Shown: positions 21,775-36,700 of the stretch, piece by piece
Layout of the letters: the number at the start of each line of letters is the position of its first letter
Position numbering within the stretch: the first letter of the stretch is position 1
NCBI GenBank assembly: GCA_027257055.1
Contig: JAPVLO010000153.1
Coordinates: forward strand, 6,944,001 to 7,008,000
Direction of reading: 5' to 3'
Length of the DNA: 64,000 bases
DNA from: Cephalopachus bancanus
Taxonomy: Eukaryota; Chordata; Mammalia; Primates; Tarsiidae
The notes under the pieces: model-generated
The model's database searches: none
Told to the model about the DNA's origin: nothing
The model's input: the letters and a program-made list of their open reading frames with translations, nothing else
Translations under genes and position numbers: made by a program

Positions 21775-24700
21775 GTGAGTGCTTGGCCAGAGAATTCAGA
21801 GACAGGCGCGTCCCGGATACTCGCGCCGCCAGGGTTCCAGCGAACAGCGCTTGATCATAGGGGTCACCCACGTGGTTTTCTAGACTAGTTTTGTGTGCCG
21901 CGCCGGGTGAGGGAGAAGCACACATAGTTGTGGGTCAAAGGGGGGACGGCTACTGCTGAGGTGGAAGCGATAGTTTTGGAGAAGACAGAATATCCTTTCC
22001 CGTTTCCTCCTTTCCAGGACGCGCTCCCCACCGTCCAGGGCTGTCTGTAGCCATAAGTTTGGGATCCAGCAAGAGCTTGAGTCCCTGGGCTGCCTTCCCC
22101 AGGGAGGGGCGGGACTTTCAGAGGCCACCCTAAACTCCAGGAGAGGGGAACGCCGAGCAGAGCAGCTCCCAGCAGAAATAGTGTGGAGAGCGTTTTCAGG
22201 CTTTGGAGGCCAGAAAAAGGCGATCCTGGGGCAGCACTGCACATTTTCTGACGCTGCATATGGAGCCAGGAAGGAGCAGGGAAGGTATTTCGTGACAATG
22301 AGCAGGGGAGTGTTTTCATCTAGGGAAAACCTGGAGAAACGTGCAGAGCTGAGGAGAAAACCCTGGTGATTGAGGTCTTTTGGAGCCTCATCCTTTCACC
22401 TGTGCTGCGGAACGTTTTTCAAGGACTCATGGGGCTGTTAATTCTGTTAGGGGTCTCAGTTATATATCTTTTACTTTTATATCTCAAAGGGAATAGAAGA
22501 TGAAAGAGAAACATATTATTAGAATAAAAGGGTCATCCCAGGAGGGAGCTTCCCCAAGACTTTATTTCAACCCATAGTGGGCTCTGTTAGATAACTTTCA
22601 GGTCATCGAGAATCAGGGCATCATAGGGCCACCTAATTCAGGCACCACGTTGATTTTCCTGAAGGACATCTGGGGGCAGGGGAGTGAGATGCCTTTTCTC
22701 AAGAGCACACTAAGGTGTCCAATGAGGAACTGACTCAGTCCTTCTTACCCAGGACCACCCTCACCACAACTACTCTGAAGCCCTTTTCATTGGAGTTTTT
22801 TTAAAATCACATTTTAATAATCTTGTAAATTCATTTGAAATCTACTTTTTATCTTTCTGTTTGTTAGTTGCAATGAAGCAAAAGGAATTCCCTACGTTTT
22901 GGAAGTTACTTATCCCCATTCCTCAGCCACTAAGAAGGAGCTGGTGTAGTTCCTATAGTGCTAGTCCTCCTTGCTTTGCCCCAGAATGCTGTCTGACTCT
23001 CCAAGACCTGCTGTGAATGGCTATTTTTGTGGGGATCCTTTCTTCCCTACTCCCTCTTCTTCCATCGATTTAATGTGAGCAATTTATGTAGGACATCTGT
23101 ACTTTATACACCCTTGTTACTTCAGACATTTAAATATGGTTATAAGTAAACTTATTCAGAGAACTGCACATTATTTCTCCACTTCTCTTTCACCCCATCC
23201 CCATACTCTTGTCATGAACTTCTCTTGGGTCCTGCCTTTCCCAGCTGCTAAGACTCTTAGATTCAAGCAAAGGCTCTGTATTGGAACATGGTCTAAGAGA
23301 AGACACTGATGTCATGATACTTGTACCTCTCTTGAGCATCAAGCTCTCTCTCTTTAAGATGATGGAATTTTTCTAGAATCAGTGATATCTTAACTGTTGT
23401 GCAGCTGAGATCCGGTTGACCCACCCCATGAGCTCCACAACTGTCCTCAAATGTCTTAATCATTAATTGAGCATTGTTTAGACCCAAATAACTTCTTTAC
23501 AAATATACTAAAATCTCAAGAATTTGGGTTGAAAGTAGTGACTCTACATTCTTCTGTTCCAATAATTATTTCTTGGATTCGTATTTTAACTCCCACATTT
23601 ATATCTTCTACAGTATCATAAATTTCCAAAGACAGGGATCTCAGATATAGCTCTCATTGATTGTTAGGAATCCTTCACACTCATATGCACAACATTTTGC
23701 CTATGTTTATACCAGTGCAAATATTTGTTTTGATCTCTGTGTCTCCATAAAACCTTGGGAGAATGCAGCATATACCTCAGGATGAGAAATTACTATGACC
23801 TAAGACATAGAAGTTCATCAACTGACATGTAGACCTGGAGTCATAAGAGGCAATCTCTGATGGAGAATTGCCACACATTAAGGATCTGGACAGCAGTGCT
23901 CTGGGTGGGTGGTCTCAGTGTTACCCAGAGGGAGATGGAGAGACTGACAACATTTATTTTTGTCCACTCACTCTCAACACCCTGTTTCCTTACCTTTCTC
24001 TCTTGGACCTATTTATTACCCTACCAACATCAGAAACTGTAATCTCATCATTCCAGAACTGAAGTTGTGCATTGTTCCTAGGTGGGAGTCATTATCTACT
24101 GATGGACCGGGTGTCACAGATTCTTCAAGGTCACGGTCATAATGTCACCATGCTTAACCAGGAGGGAAATTCTTTGATGACAGGTATCTATTCTCACTAA
24201 TTCTTGATTACTTCTACCTCGAGGAAAGAGAAAAATGTCTTTTGCATAGAGAGGCCTAGCAACATGTTTTCAAAAATTTAATTTCACTGACAAAATGAAA
24301 AAGGTGTGTGTGTGTATGTGTGTGTGTGTGTGTGTGTAAACTTCTTCAGTTCTGTTTGACAGGAATGGACATCCCATACTCCCATATTTTTCTCTGTTAC
24401 TTGACTTCTACTCCATCACAAGCAATCATCCATACATTAGGACTTATTAATTTGATGAATGCTACCTTATAACATGACTTAAAAATATATTGAACAGAAG
24501 TCTTCAATCATACTTACAACTTCTTACATGTAAGATTCATTTTCTTTTTATAGATTAGTTTTCTTTTTTGGATGATATCTGAAATTTAAGAAAGCTTTCT
24601 CGGGGAGTCCCTTATTCATGCAGCTAAGTAGACTCCATCATTTAGATGATCTTGCATTCTTGAAAAATAAATGGCTGACCCTGGGTTTATGCATAGTGAT

Positions 24701-27700
24701 GCCAGAAATTCTAAATTGAGTCATCAAATCTAAATAATTTTAGTTAAAGTGAAACTCACAAATCTTGTCAATTATTTTCTGATGACTTAAAAGGAAACAG
24801 AATCCCAGATAACTTAAAAATTTGCTCACGATTTTCTTAATGACAGAGTTGAGTGGATCTAAGATTTTAGACTTTGAATTGCTCCATATGTAATTGTTGC
24901 TCAGGGAAAAGCATAAACCCCAGCATTATGAAATATACCCACGTAAAAAACTTGCACATATATCCCCTGATCTTTAATTTAAAAAAAGAAAAAAATCTAA
25001 AACCAAACATCTTTGAGAAACAAAATTCTGAGATATTATAAAACTTTAAAGGTGACATCAGACTTTGGTCTTGTTCAGACTTTTAAACACAAATTTTTTC
25101 GATAATCTTTTTCTTCATATACATTTTAAATTTTTGTTGTGGCAAAATATACATGAATTATAAGCTACCATTTTTTTTGAGTTGGAGTCTCACTCTGTCA
25201 CCCAGGCTGGAGTGCAGTGGCACACTCATAGCCACCCCAGCATCTACCTGCTGGGCTGCAGCGATCCTTCTGCCTCAGCCTTCCAAGTAGCTGGAACCAT
25301 AGGCATGCGCTACCATGCCTGGGTACTTTTTAAAAAATTTATTATAGAGACGAGGTCCCACCAAGTTGCCCAGGCTGGTCTTGAACCAGCAGGCTCAGGC
25401 AATCCACTCGCCTCGGCCGTCCAAAGTGCTGGGATTACAAGCTGAGCCACCGAGCCTGGCCTACCATTTTTTACGTGTATCATTTAGAGCTGTAAGGACA
25501 TTCACATTGTTGCGTAACCATCAGTACCATTCATTGTTGGAACAATTTTATCATCACAAACTGGAACTCTACCCATTAAATAGGTACTCCTCATTACTCT
25601 CTGCTTCTAGCTGCTGGGAACCATTATTGTACTTTCTTTCTCTATTAATTTGACTATTCTGAGTACCGAGTATAAATGGAGTAATACAATATTTATTCTT
25701 TTGTGTCTGGTTTGCTTTATTTAGCATAAAGTCTTCAGGGATAATCCATGTTATAACATGTACTAGAATTTCTTTCCCTTTTAAAGCTGAAAGGGATATT
25801 CCATTCTATGGATATAGCACTTTTAAAAATTCAATAATCCACTGATTGACTATTGTGAACACTGCTGCTATGGACACTGGTGTACAAACATATTTTTTGA
25901 GTGCCTACCTAAAAACCATTCAAATCACCATTTGGATTAGATTTTATATTTTTCACTGAATATTGTTTAGAAACCTTTGCATTAGTCTTGACTGGAGATC
26001 TGTTTAAATAGTTGTAGCATATTCATTTTTAATATAATTATTTCTGAATTTAAAAAATTATACTTAAATTAAATTTAAAAATTAATTAGAATAAATTCTA
26101 AATTAAAAATAATTATAGCTTTTTCAGTATACTTTGAGAAATGACTGAAAGCTGCAGACCATCTACCTAAATACATGCACACCAAAATCTATAAACAATT
26201 CAAGGAATTTATTGATGCCTTTTATTTTATTATTGGTTGAGGAGTTTTGAGTTTCTTTCAATATTCTCTCATCACTGATGTCTCTGAAACTTTTAAACAG
26301 CATTTTCATTCTTCACTTTGTCAGTAGAACTTGGGTTGAGGTCTGAAAATAGGGAAATACATAATTGTGTTATTATTTCTGACCTGATGCACAATTCAGC
26401 ATATTGAAACATTTGAGCCATTTATTAACTTCTTATTTGGGAATTTTTTTTGTGCTGTTTATTTATTTGCAGTTGATCATTGACACCAGAGGCACTGAAG
26501 AAGAAAATGTTTCTAATACTCAAATGCACCACTGCTCCAACCAACATCTGGAATCACAATTGGGTTATAGCCTTGAGGAATATTGAAGATCATAGCAGGA
26601 AAAGCCTAGATTGCCCTGAAGAGATTGTTAGTAGCCATGTGGATGCTAAGAGCTCTGCAAGGGATGATGCAGAAGGAAGTAAGGAATATGGTAGAGAAAA
26701 TCTACATTGTTTTAGAGACTATATAAATCATCATGACAGACTTTTTGTAGGAGTATAGATGTTAAAGACTTCTTGCCAGAGGAAAAAAGTTAAATTTAGA
26801 AAATAACTATCAGGTTAAAAAGAAACAGAATTTCATGGTCTAGGAAATTCTCAGTCTATTAGGATTGCAAAAGATTCTACAATTAGGAGATTAAATGTCA
26901 GGAAAGCAGTGAGTTCTTTTCCCTTATAGAGAAAGTGATTGTGTGACTGTACAGTCCTTTGCTATGGCCTCTAAAGGATTAAAAAGTAAGAGTGTTCTAT
27001 CACATAAGGTCATTGAAGAGATTAGTATTAAGCAGGCTTACTCTGTGCTGGTTACCAATTTGTTTCCATCTGGTAAGACAAAATACTCACATGCTCATCG
27101 AGTTACGTGAAGTGATTTATTGCTTATGGATAGGCAACGAGTAATAACAGAAGGCTAATTCATTATGAGCTGGTCTCTCAGGTCTCAAAAAGTTCCCCAC
27201 TTCCTAAAAGATCTAAAAATCGACCTTTCATACGATCCCGCAATCCCCTGCTGGGAATATACCCGGAGGAACTTAAGTCACTCTATGAAAAAGCCACCTG
27301 CACATGCATGTTTATTGCAGCATTGTTCACAATAGCAAAAACATGGAACCAACCATGCTGCCCATCAAAAGGAGACTGGATTTTTAAAAATGTGGTACGT
27401 ATGATGGAATGTTACGCAGCTATAAAGAAGGACAAAATTATGAACTTTACAGGAACTTGGATGGTCTTAAAGTCTATAATACTGAGTGATCTATCACAGA
27501 AGCAAAGAACGGAGTACCACATGTTCTCACTCATAAGCAACCCTTGAAAAACTATCATAATACTATAAGAAAGGGATTGAGTAGTGGGAAACTGCCAGGG
27601 GAGGGAAGGAGGCACACTTCATCAACAAGGGTACCTGCATAATAAACATCTGTATATCTAACCCTGAAGTGTACCCTACATCTCTAAAATTAAAAATTTA

Positions 27701-30700
27701 AAAAAACTCCCCAGTATAAAAGAACTCTCAACTGTACATGTTCCAGGTGCATTACAGTTGAAGAACCATGAAAAACAGATCACTCTGGGTTTTATATCCT
27801 GGAGTATGGGACTTACTGGGCTTCAGAGTCCAAAGACATCCTCTTTCTACTAGGAATTGTAACAAATCCTGGACTATTCCACCCATTTTCTCTCTGTCTA
27901 AGGTGCTGTTGACAAAAGATTCCAAAGTTTGCAAAATATCTAAGATGGTTTATTCTGTGCCAAATGTGAGTGACCAAGCCTATGACACCAGTGTCCAAGA
28001 GGTCCTGACAAAGTATGGTTGAACTGCAACTTGGTTATATACATCTTAGAAAAGCAACAGTTATAGAAAACCATAAATCAATAAATGTGAGATTTACATT
28101 GGTTTGGCCTGGGAAGGCAGGGCATCTTCAAGTGGGGCCTTGCAGGTTATTGTTGGATTCAAAGATTTCCTGACTGGCAGTTAGTAACAAGAGTTGTCTC
28201 TTAAGGAATTTTGATATCCCAAGTTTCTTGGTATGTAGATGAAGACTCATGGGTGGCAGACATCAGAAAGTATAGATGGTAAGTGTCTTAAAAGGAGTCT
28301 GAAGAACAGTAGAACCAAAAGACAGTTCTAACAGATCATAAAACACTTTGATTTTCCTTCTTTATCTGTTATATGAATGTTGTTAGCTGGATGCAGTGGA
28401 TCTTGCTGGCAAAGACTGTGGGTAATAGTAGGGCTGTTGAAGTATCCAGCTAAAGGTGCACTATGTCATTCCAAGGTAAAGGCACACTGTAGCTGAATGT
28501 CTGTTGCAATAGGCACTGAACAGAACATACTAGCCCAATCTATGACTACAAAGTGTTTGCCGGTAGAGTAGTTTGGAAAGGAAACCACGATATAGGGAAG
28601 ATCATTTAAAAGCAACAACAACAGCAACAACAAAAAACTGCCTCTCTACACCCCTGAGCAGGGAATTTGGCAAGGAAAAGAAGAAAAGGTCAATATTTAA
28701 TCCTCAGTGTTACCTTTTCAGCATATTCTACTGTTATTTTTGAGAACTGCAAGTGAGAAAGGTGAGGGGAATAGGGTCTGTCCAAGGTTACCTGCAGAAC
28801 CATCCTGCAATTAGGTGTATGACATGGATCCGTGCATCCATAGTAGTAGAGCCAAAAGAGAGATGTAAGTTATCTAGTAGAGATCTGAGGAGCAGCCTCT
28901 AATCCACTGAAGTGATGCATAGGAGATCTACAAGGTACCCAATAATTTTACACCAGCAGTAACACTACCATTTGGATTGAAAGATGCAAAGAGAGAGTGA
29001 CAGGAATGAAGGCCAATGGACTCCCAAAATTCTGTAAGGAGGAAATGAACTGATAAACTACTCAGCTGTAAGCGCATGCTACCCTTCACGAAGAAGCAAA
29101 CGTTAACTCTGATGGTGAATCAATGAATTCAGAGGGCAGATATTCAAGCCCAGAGTGCTGGGATGCAAACCAGTGTATTCATCCTAGTCTTTAAAACCTA
29201 ATTTTGTTTGCTCAGTTGGTGTCAACATTTTCTGGAAGTAGTGACTCATTTTTTTAGACATTTGTTTTGTTTCCGTTTGAATGGTAATCCCTGTAACCGA
29301 TACCTTGTGCCTGTTCCACTGTTGATTTTGGGAAGCAGATAACATTTTTCCTAGCTTCATAGATTTACCCATAGGGAGCACTTTTTCCCTTGAATGATTT
29401 ATATGCCCAGACTCTCACCCATATCTGATTTAGATTATTTGAATGATGTGATTTAGGACGTCTGGACTGACGAGCTTTAAATCTTTTGCACTTTAAATCT
29501 ATGGTGTAATTACTTGAGGCTTTTGGGTTTATTGGGATAGGATGAATACAATTTCATTACATGTTGGATGTACATGAATATTTGGGGTCCAGAGCTGATT
29601 AGACCCTAAACATGATATCTCCCCAAGATATTTAGGTACTAGTCCCTGAAACTATGACTATGCCATTTTAAATGGCGAAAGAAACCTTGTAGATATGATT
29701 AACACAAAGATTCTGAGATAGAGGAATTACCATAGATTAACCAAGTTGGTCTCATGTAATTACCATATGTTTTATGAAGGAAAGGAGATGGTAGGAGACT
29801 CAGAGAAAAAGAAATGATGATGGAAGAAAACATCAAAATGATGTAATTGCATGTTGGAAGGGGGTCATGAACCAGGGATGCAGATAGCCTCTAGAAACTG
29901 GAAAAGCAAAAAATTGATTGCTTTCTAGAGCCTTCAGAAGGAACATAGCTCTACCTATACTTTGATTGTATTCTATTGAGACTCATTTTGGACGTCTGAC
30001 CTCCGGAAGTATAATACATTTGTGTTGTGCTAAGCCACTAAACTTGTAGTAATTTGTACAGCATCAGTGAGAAACTAATATAGCCATGACAGGTGATCAA
30101 GAGAACTCCAGGAGGCATGAGTGGAGGTTGCTAAAGCCTGTACAGTAAAAGTGTGTCTGGAGGCACTAATGTGAGAGCCTATTGCATTCCAATTTGAGTA
30201 GATTCTAGAGCCTTCTGTTTATGGGGGGACTATTCAAAATGGGCTGATTTTCAAGTAATAAGCATGAATGGGGTTTATGTACAATTAATAAATGAAAATG
30301 CATTGTCTTTAGAATGTAATAAGAAAAAATGTTGGGCTTGTAACATTGTGTGTGCAGGGAAGCTCCATAGTTGTTTCTGGATAGTGTCAGTATGGAGAAG
30401 CCTTCAACTAACAAATAATTCTTTGAGATTTAATTGAATTACTGGGTCTTGCATTATGTATGAAACAATGGCTTTTCCTTATTTAAACATTTTGTGAATG
30501 TTTCTATCTCTTGAATAAGTGTGGCAAATGAATTTCTCCAGAGGAGGACATCCTCAATGTAATGTCAAGACTGTACTCCTGGAGAAAGCTGGATGCAGTG
30601 GGTCTTGCTGGCAAAGATTGTGGGTAATAGTAGGACTGTTGAAGCATCCAGCGAAAGGTATACTGTGTCTTTCCAACGTAAAGGCACACTATAGCTGAGT

Positions 30701-33700
30701 GTCTGTTGCAATAGGCACTGAACAGAACATATTAGCCCAATCTATGACTACAAAGTGTTTGCTGGTTATACTTGGATAGAGTCTGTAAATTCAGTAAGAC
30801 TGGGTATGGGGGCCTTAATGCATGAAACTATGTGTTAATCTACCTTCACCTCTTATACAAAATTTGGCCTCGATATCATCAGATAAAGCCACACATACAT
30901 TAAGAGAGTATGAAAGAGTTATTACTGAGAGAATAAAACTTTTTAAAAAAGAACAAGAAACTCTCAGGCAAGTCTTTTTAAATGGCTTTAGAGAGCAAAG
31001 AGAAATGACTAGCTTGAGTTTTTATTGTGAAGAGGGCTTGAGATGGGATGAGAATCTCCTGCAGCAGTCTGACGGGCATGATATGTAATTCCATCACGGG
31101 TAAGGGAGGAAGTATGTGTGGGTTTTCTTACCAATTTGCCCATAGACAGCAAAGAAGATGGAAAAGGAGGTGGCACTTTAAACCTGCCAAGGGATAAAAA
31201 TAAAAAAAGAGTGACTCTTTATTACACATAGGTAATAGAGATGGAGCCAGGCTGGTAAGTACAGACATAGGGGGCTACTCTTTTAGTAAAGATTTTTAAT
31301 ACTTTTTTGACTTAATTAAAAAATTATTTGCATGTATCACATTAAATAATGAAAATGATTTTTCTTAAATGAAAAAAGCAGAAACTCTGGAATCAAACAG
31401 ATCTGTACTATATGTATGTACAAACTCTAACACTTCCTATGTGTGCTACTTTGATTATCTTAAACTAAATCAGCTTTTTTCTTATCGTAAAATGAGACAA
31501 ATAACTATATCTTTAAATGGAAACCTCCATTACTTTAAATTGAAAAAAAAATTCTGGTCATTGTAAAGGTCTCAATAAATGCTATTTGTAAGATTGAATA
31601 AATGAGAAAGCAACAAAATAAGATAGAAATACTTTAAAAAAGAAACAGTCTAATAAATACAAAATCATAAGAATAAACACATTTTGATATTTTATGCTAA
31701 TGTTATCATGTTGTGTGGCATATTAACATTTCTAACCACTTGTTATTTTCTTAGATTTTAAAAAGGAGGACAAATCATACCAAGTTATCAGTTGGCTTCC
31801 ACCTAAAGATCATCAAAAAAAGTTTAATAAGTGTTTTGATTTCTTTATGGAAGAAGCTTTGCATGGCAGGTAATTTTTAAACAAATATTTGAACCAAGGA
31901 GTCACTATTTTAATCATAAAAATTAGTGGATGGGTACATGGATACTTGGAATGAGAATAAGAGAAAGGGATGGATGGATGAATGAATGGATGGTAGAAGA
32001 AAGGACAGATGAGAGGTGGATGGAATAGATAAGTATTATACACCAAATCATCCATTACAGTCACTGAAAATTCTTCTTTAGTCTGTAATGTCCTTCTTAC
32101 ACTATACGCATTAATATATTTCTGTAGAAAGCGGGAGGTTGTTTCTTCTGGGATTTCTTTGCAACACTTCACCTGCAATCATTGTTTATAGTCTCCTCAA
32201 AACAGAAACAGTGTTAGGCCCCCCAACTTCTCATTGCTGATAGGGAAATCTGATCCACATTTTCCCACTAATTTTTTTCTCTTCTCCGTGCATACATTCA
32301 TAAATAAATGGAAGACTTATGAACACTGATTTTGCATAAGTTGAACATGAAAAGTTTTTTTTAAAAAACAATCAACCTGTTACAAAATGAGACATGAAGC
32401 TAACTGCTTTTGCTTCACCTAGAAAGGAAAGGAACAAATAACTTTTTATTCTTAGACATAAGAGAGGAAAGATAGAGTTTCATGCCTATCTTGGTTACTT
32501 ACAGTGGCCTTACCTCTTTTTTTTCCTTGAAAATTCTACTCAGTAGTCAAGGTGGTGCTCAAATTTTACCTTTTCATAAAACCTTCCTCACCCAAGCTGG
32601 AAGACCACACTCCGTCTTCTATAGATCTGATCTTACCCACCCATTTGACACTGAGTCTATGTCATCTGCATAGTTAGTTGTCCTTTTAAGTATATTCCTT
32701 GCCTCTTCTCTCCCAGTTTAATATTTTGAAGGACAGATATAGGTAACAGTACATTCTTAAACTTTCTCAAGTTTAAATATGATTAATGAACTATATTCTA
32801 AATTTTTTTTCTGCATCTCTAAAATTACTCAGGATGTTTGAAAACCATTCCTTTGTTATGTGAATCTTTAAAAATATACAACAGAGGATGATTTCATACA
32901 ATCACTTTTATTGTATGACTTGAAGTTGATCCTGAAGATCAGGCAGAGATCTGCATAGCACTAATAAGTTCTCAACCTCAGGGCCTTCTTGAACTGGAGG
33001 GCAATGGTGCAGTGGCCACAGGTTACAGGTATTTCCAGGTACTAGTTCTCTCAGTCTTCCAAGCAGCCAGCAGGATTCTAATATCTAAAGCCCCTGATCT
33101 ATTAACTCTCTCCTGGGCATCTTCATCTATTTCCCCACCATGCTGTAAGACAGGATCATAGTCTGTGAAGGTAGTGATGGGAAACAATTGAAAGAAGAAT
33201 TGTCCCTGGACTAATAGCATGGGCAAAATCTTCATTACATGTCAGTAAAGCTTTGACATTAGCTTCTCTGTATACCTCAGGCTGCATTGAAGTGAAAAGG
33301 ATAACACTGTTTTTAAAAACTAGGCTTTTGGTGTTGTTGTTGCTGTTTTTCATTGCTTACCTCCTAAGCATAGAAAAGTAAACTTCTTATTTTTAGCTGG
33401 GTTTTTCAGTTCATGCTCATAGAATTCTTTGGGTGAGACAATCTCTCATATGTGAACTCACAGTAATTAAAAAATACTATATATCATCAATATTGATCAA
33501 CTCTGTCTTCAAGTTACTTACATACATTGACTGGATACATGCAAAAATCACTCATAAAAAGTCAGTATGTAAATAAGGGTTAAATAGGGCACAACAGCAT
33601 TTATCCAGGAGACCTACAACTCTGAGATCTGCTGCTGTCAAAGATGGCTCCCAGAGCAGAATGATCTTGAATTGGCATGGATGGTGGATGGGGTTTGGAT

Positions 33701-36700
33701 TGGGGAGAAGGAGAGGGAAGAAGCTATAATCTAGGGAGCAGACACATTTGAACCAGAATGATCATGACAAAGGGTATTTGTGGAAAGCTAGCTGAATATG
33801 TGGGCTACTACTAGATATGCTTTGCTTCTCTAGGATATTTTGTCTATATCTTAAAATTCTTTCACATATTGTGAATTTAACACCTTCCATATTTATTATT
33901 TATTATTTATTCTCTATCTTACAGAGGAATATCTGAAAACTTTTTAAAATTTGTGGAGCAAATGGGGTTTCAGTGCAGTCATTTGCTAAGGAGAAGGGAT
34001 ATCATGGATTCCTTAAAGAATGAGAACTTCAACATGGTGATAGTTGAAGCTTTTGACTTCTGTCCTTTCCTGATTGCTGAGAAGCTTGGGAAGCCATTTG
34101 TGTCCATTCTTGCCTCTTCATTTGGCTCTTTGGACATTGGGCTACCAAGTCCTTTGTCTTATGTTCCAGTATTCGGTTCCTTGTTGACTGACCACATGGA
34201 CTTCTGGAGCCGAGTGAAGAATTTCCTGATGTTCTTTCATTTCACCAGGAGGCAATGGCAAATGCACTCTAAGTTTGACAACACCATCAAGGAGCATTTC
34301 TCAGAAGGCTCGAGGCCAGTTTTATCTCATCTCCTACGGAAATCAGAGCTGTGGTTTGTGAACTCTGACTTTGCCTTTGATTTTTCCCGGCCTCTGCTTC
34401 CCAACACTGTTTATGTTGGAGGCTTAATGGCCAGACCTATTAAACCAGTATCACAAGTAAGTGAACTCTCAGTACCCAGTTTGGTTTTCACACAGAGTCC
34501 TTCAATTCATAGTAGGTGGCTGCCACTAGTTAGTGGGATTCTGAGACTGAAGTAGGGTTAGGCAGTGGAGACATCTGGGATATGCTTTTTAAGGAAGTAC
34601 TCAATTTCAGGACTGTGCAAGTACAGTGTTGGGCCTTGCAGAATCCCGAGATCAAGGGCATCCTTATATGGGATCTTCTGACTCCTCCGTTACCTCATTC
34701 TAGTCCTAGCCTCAGTGGGATAAGTTTTTAATTAAAGTTGCTAATTTTGTTTTCATTTTGTATGATCATATGTATAATGAATATGTAGTTAGTGCCCATT
34801 AAATGCAATAATTTCTAAGGATATGAGTTATTCACAATGAAACAGGTAACACCACGAGACAAAGTGCAACCAGGGCGGGATTGTATCGGACTGATAGCAA
34901 GAACTGCAGGTGTGACCTCCAGTGTCCCATTCCCGTAGATCCCTGGCTCCTGGCTCCACTTAGACCTTCTGATTTCATTTGTCTGGAGTGGGCCCCACAC
35001 ATTGTATTCAGTAAGTGTTGTCCAGGTGATGTGAATGCATAGCCTAAAGTTACAACCTCTGCTATAGAAGTTTTTAAAAGAGAGAAGAGGTAAGATTAGT
35101 TGGCTACCTGTTACCTATAAGCACTGGGTTGCCACCTTACAGAAGTTATCATAAATAATATCCTGCCATCTGTAGGCAGATGTGATCATCTCTATTTTTC
35201 TATAAACGTACCATCCCACCACCATGAATTCAGAGCCCTTGATGGTCTGGATTTGTTTGGGCCTTCTAGACACCAAGTGACTACTTTTCCTCCTAATTGA
35301 GTGGGCAGGAAGAGTTGGAAAATGATCCATGGGCAAGATGGGCCATGAGATGGTGTCATGAGATTTTAGGAATGGAGCTAGGAAGGAAGGCACCCCAGGT
35401 GGGGAGAGCAGGGGGCCCATGCATGGAGATGGAAATGTGATGCCCATGAGACTGTGTTTTCTGGGCAACCTTGGCTAGACTACAGTAATGGAAGATTCCG
35501 TGGCATGAATAAAACCATGGAATTTTACCAGAGGCCTTAACTGTCAGGAGGGTGGGTCAGGTGTTGCCATAAAGGAAGGGAATTTTCATGAGGATAGTGG
35601 AGTAATGACTGTGAGACAGCCTATGCTTTTTCTCAAACAGTCTTCCTTCTCTGCATTTTCCAACTTCAGTATAATGGTCTTATGTTGCTTTCGTAATTAT
35701 GAAAAAGAATAACAAGACTGGACTTTTGGAATGGTATGCCGGGTGAAATTCAGTAGGGGTTGAACCATCTACTAGGATGAGGGGTTGGGAGCTAGTGATA
35801 GTCACAAAAAGTAGAGACAGAATCAGAGTCTGAAGAAATATCTGGATGTAAGAATTGACATCTAACTGTGTTAAAGCCAAGGTTAAGACATTAGATACCA
35901 ACATCCTTAAGAACTGCCTGGAGGACTTTAAGATATAAGCTCCCCAGGTCTGCTGTTGGTATGGGGCATTGTTGCATTTTTAAAACTTCCCATGTGGTTA
36001 TAATTTGCAGTCATGCAGGTGAACCACTGAGATAGAGAATGAATTATTTAAAGGTCAGTGACTGAGAATATCACCGAATACTGGAGGTCAACATACTTAA
36101 CGGCACATTGCATGTGGGTGGTGATAAGCCTTAATCTATTCTGCCTCCATTTCTTCCTACAACAGTGATGTTCTCCTAGCTTCTCCATTCCAATGTCCAG
36201 AAGTCTCATTTCCCATGTTGGACCCTGATATCTGCCACTGATACTTTTCCTGACTGTGTCATTTCTGACCTTGCCTTTGAATTCTTCCATGACTCCCTGG
36301 ACCTACAGTGGGTGGGGTGGGGGGTGGGGTGGGGTCAAGGATGGCCATGATTCTGGGTCAGGGTTTCAAAAATGAATGATATTCCCACCAATACAATGGA
36401 CATGAGCACAGTGCAGGGAGTACTGAGTCACACCAGAGACCATGATGACAGTTTCAAGACAGTGAGCACAAGGCACTGATGGAGGGTGTGTTAGTAAGTA
36501 GTTTTTTATTTCAAGGTTGTCTAGGCTTTCACAAACAACTTTTTCACCTCCTTTCTTTTGTTACCTCTCTCCAGGACTTAGAGGACTTCATCGCCAAGTT
36601 TGGGGACTCTGGTTTTGTTCTTGTGGCCCTGGGCTCCATGGTGAGCCTCTATCATACTCAGAACATTCTCAAGGAAATGAACAGTGCCTTTGCACACCTC

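Noticed and set aside
21885..22319. 144-codon open frame on the - strand in intron 1
   Set aside because: GC-rich intron region; no family resemblance and the frame is not kept in copy 1.
33953..34555. 200-codon open frame as a separate gene
   Set aside because: It is exon 4 of UGT3A2 running past the GT donor at 34,457.
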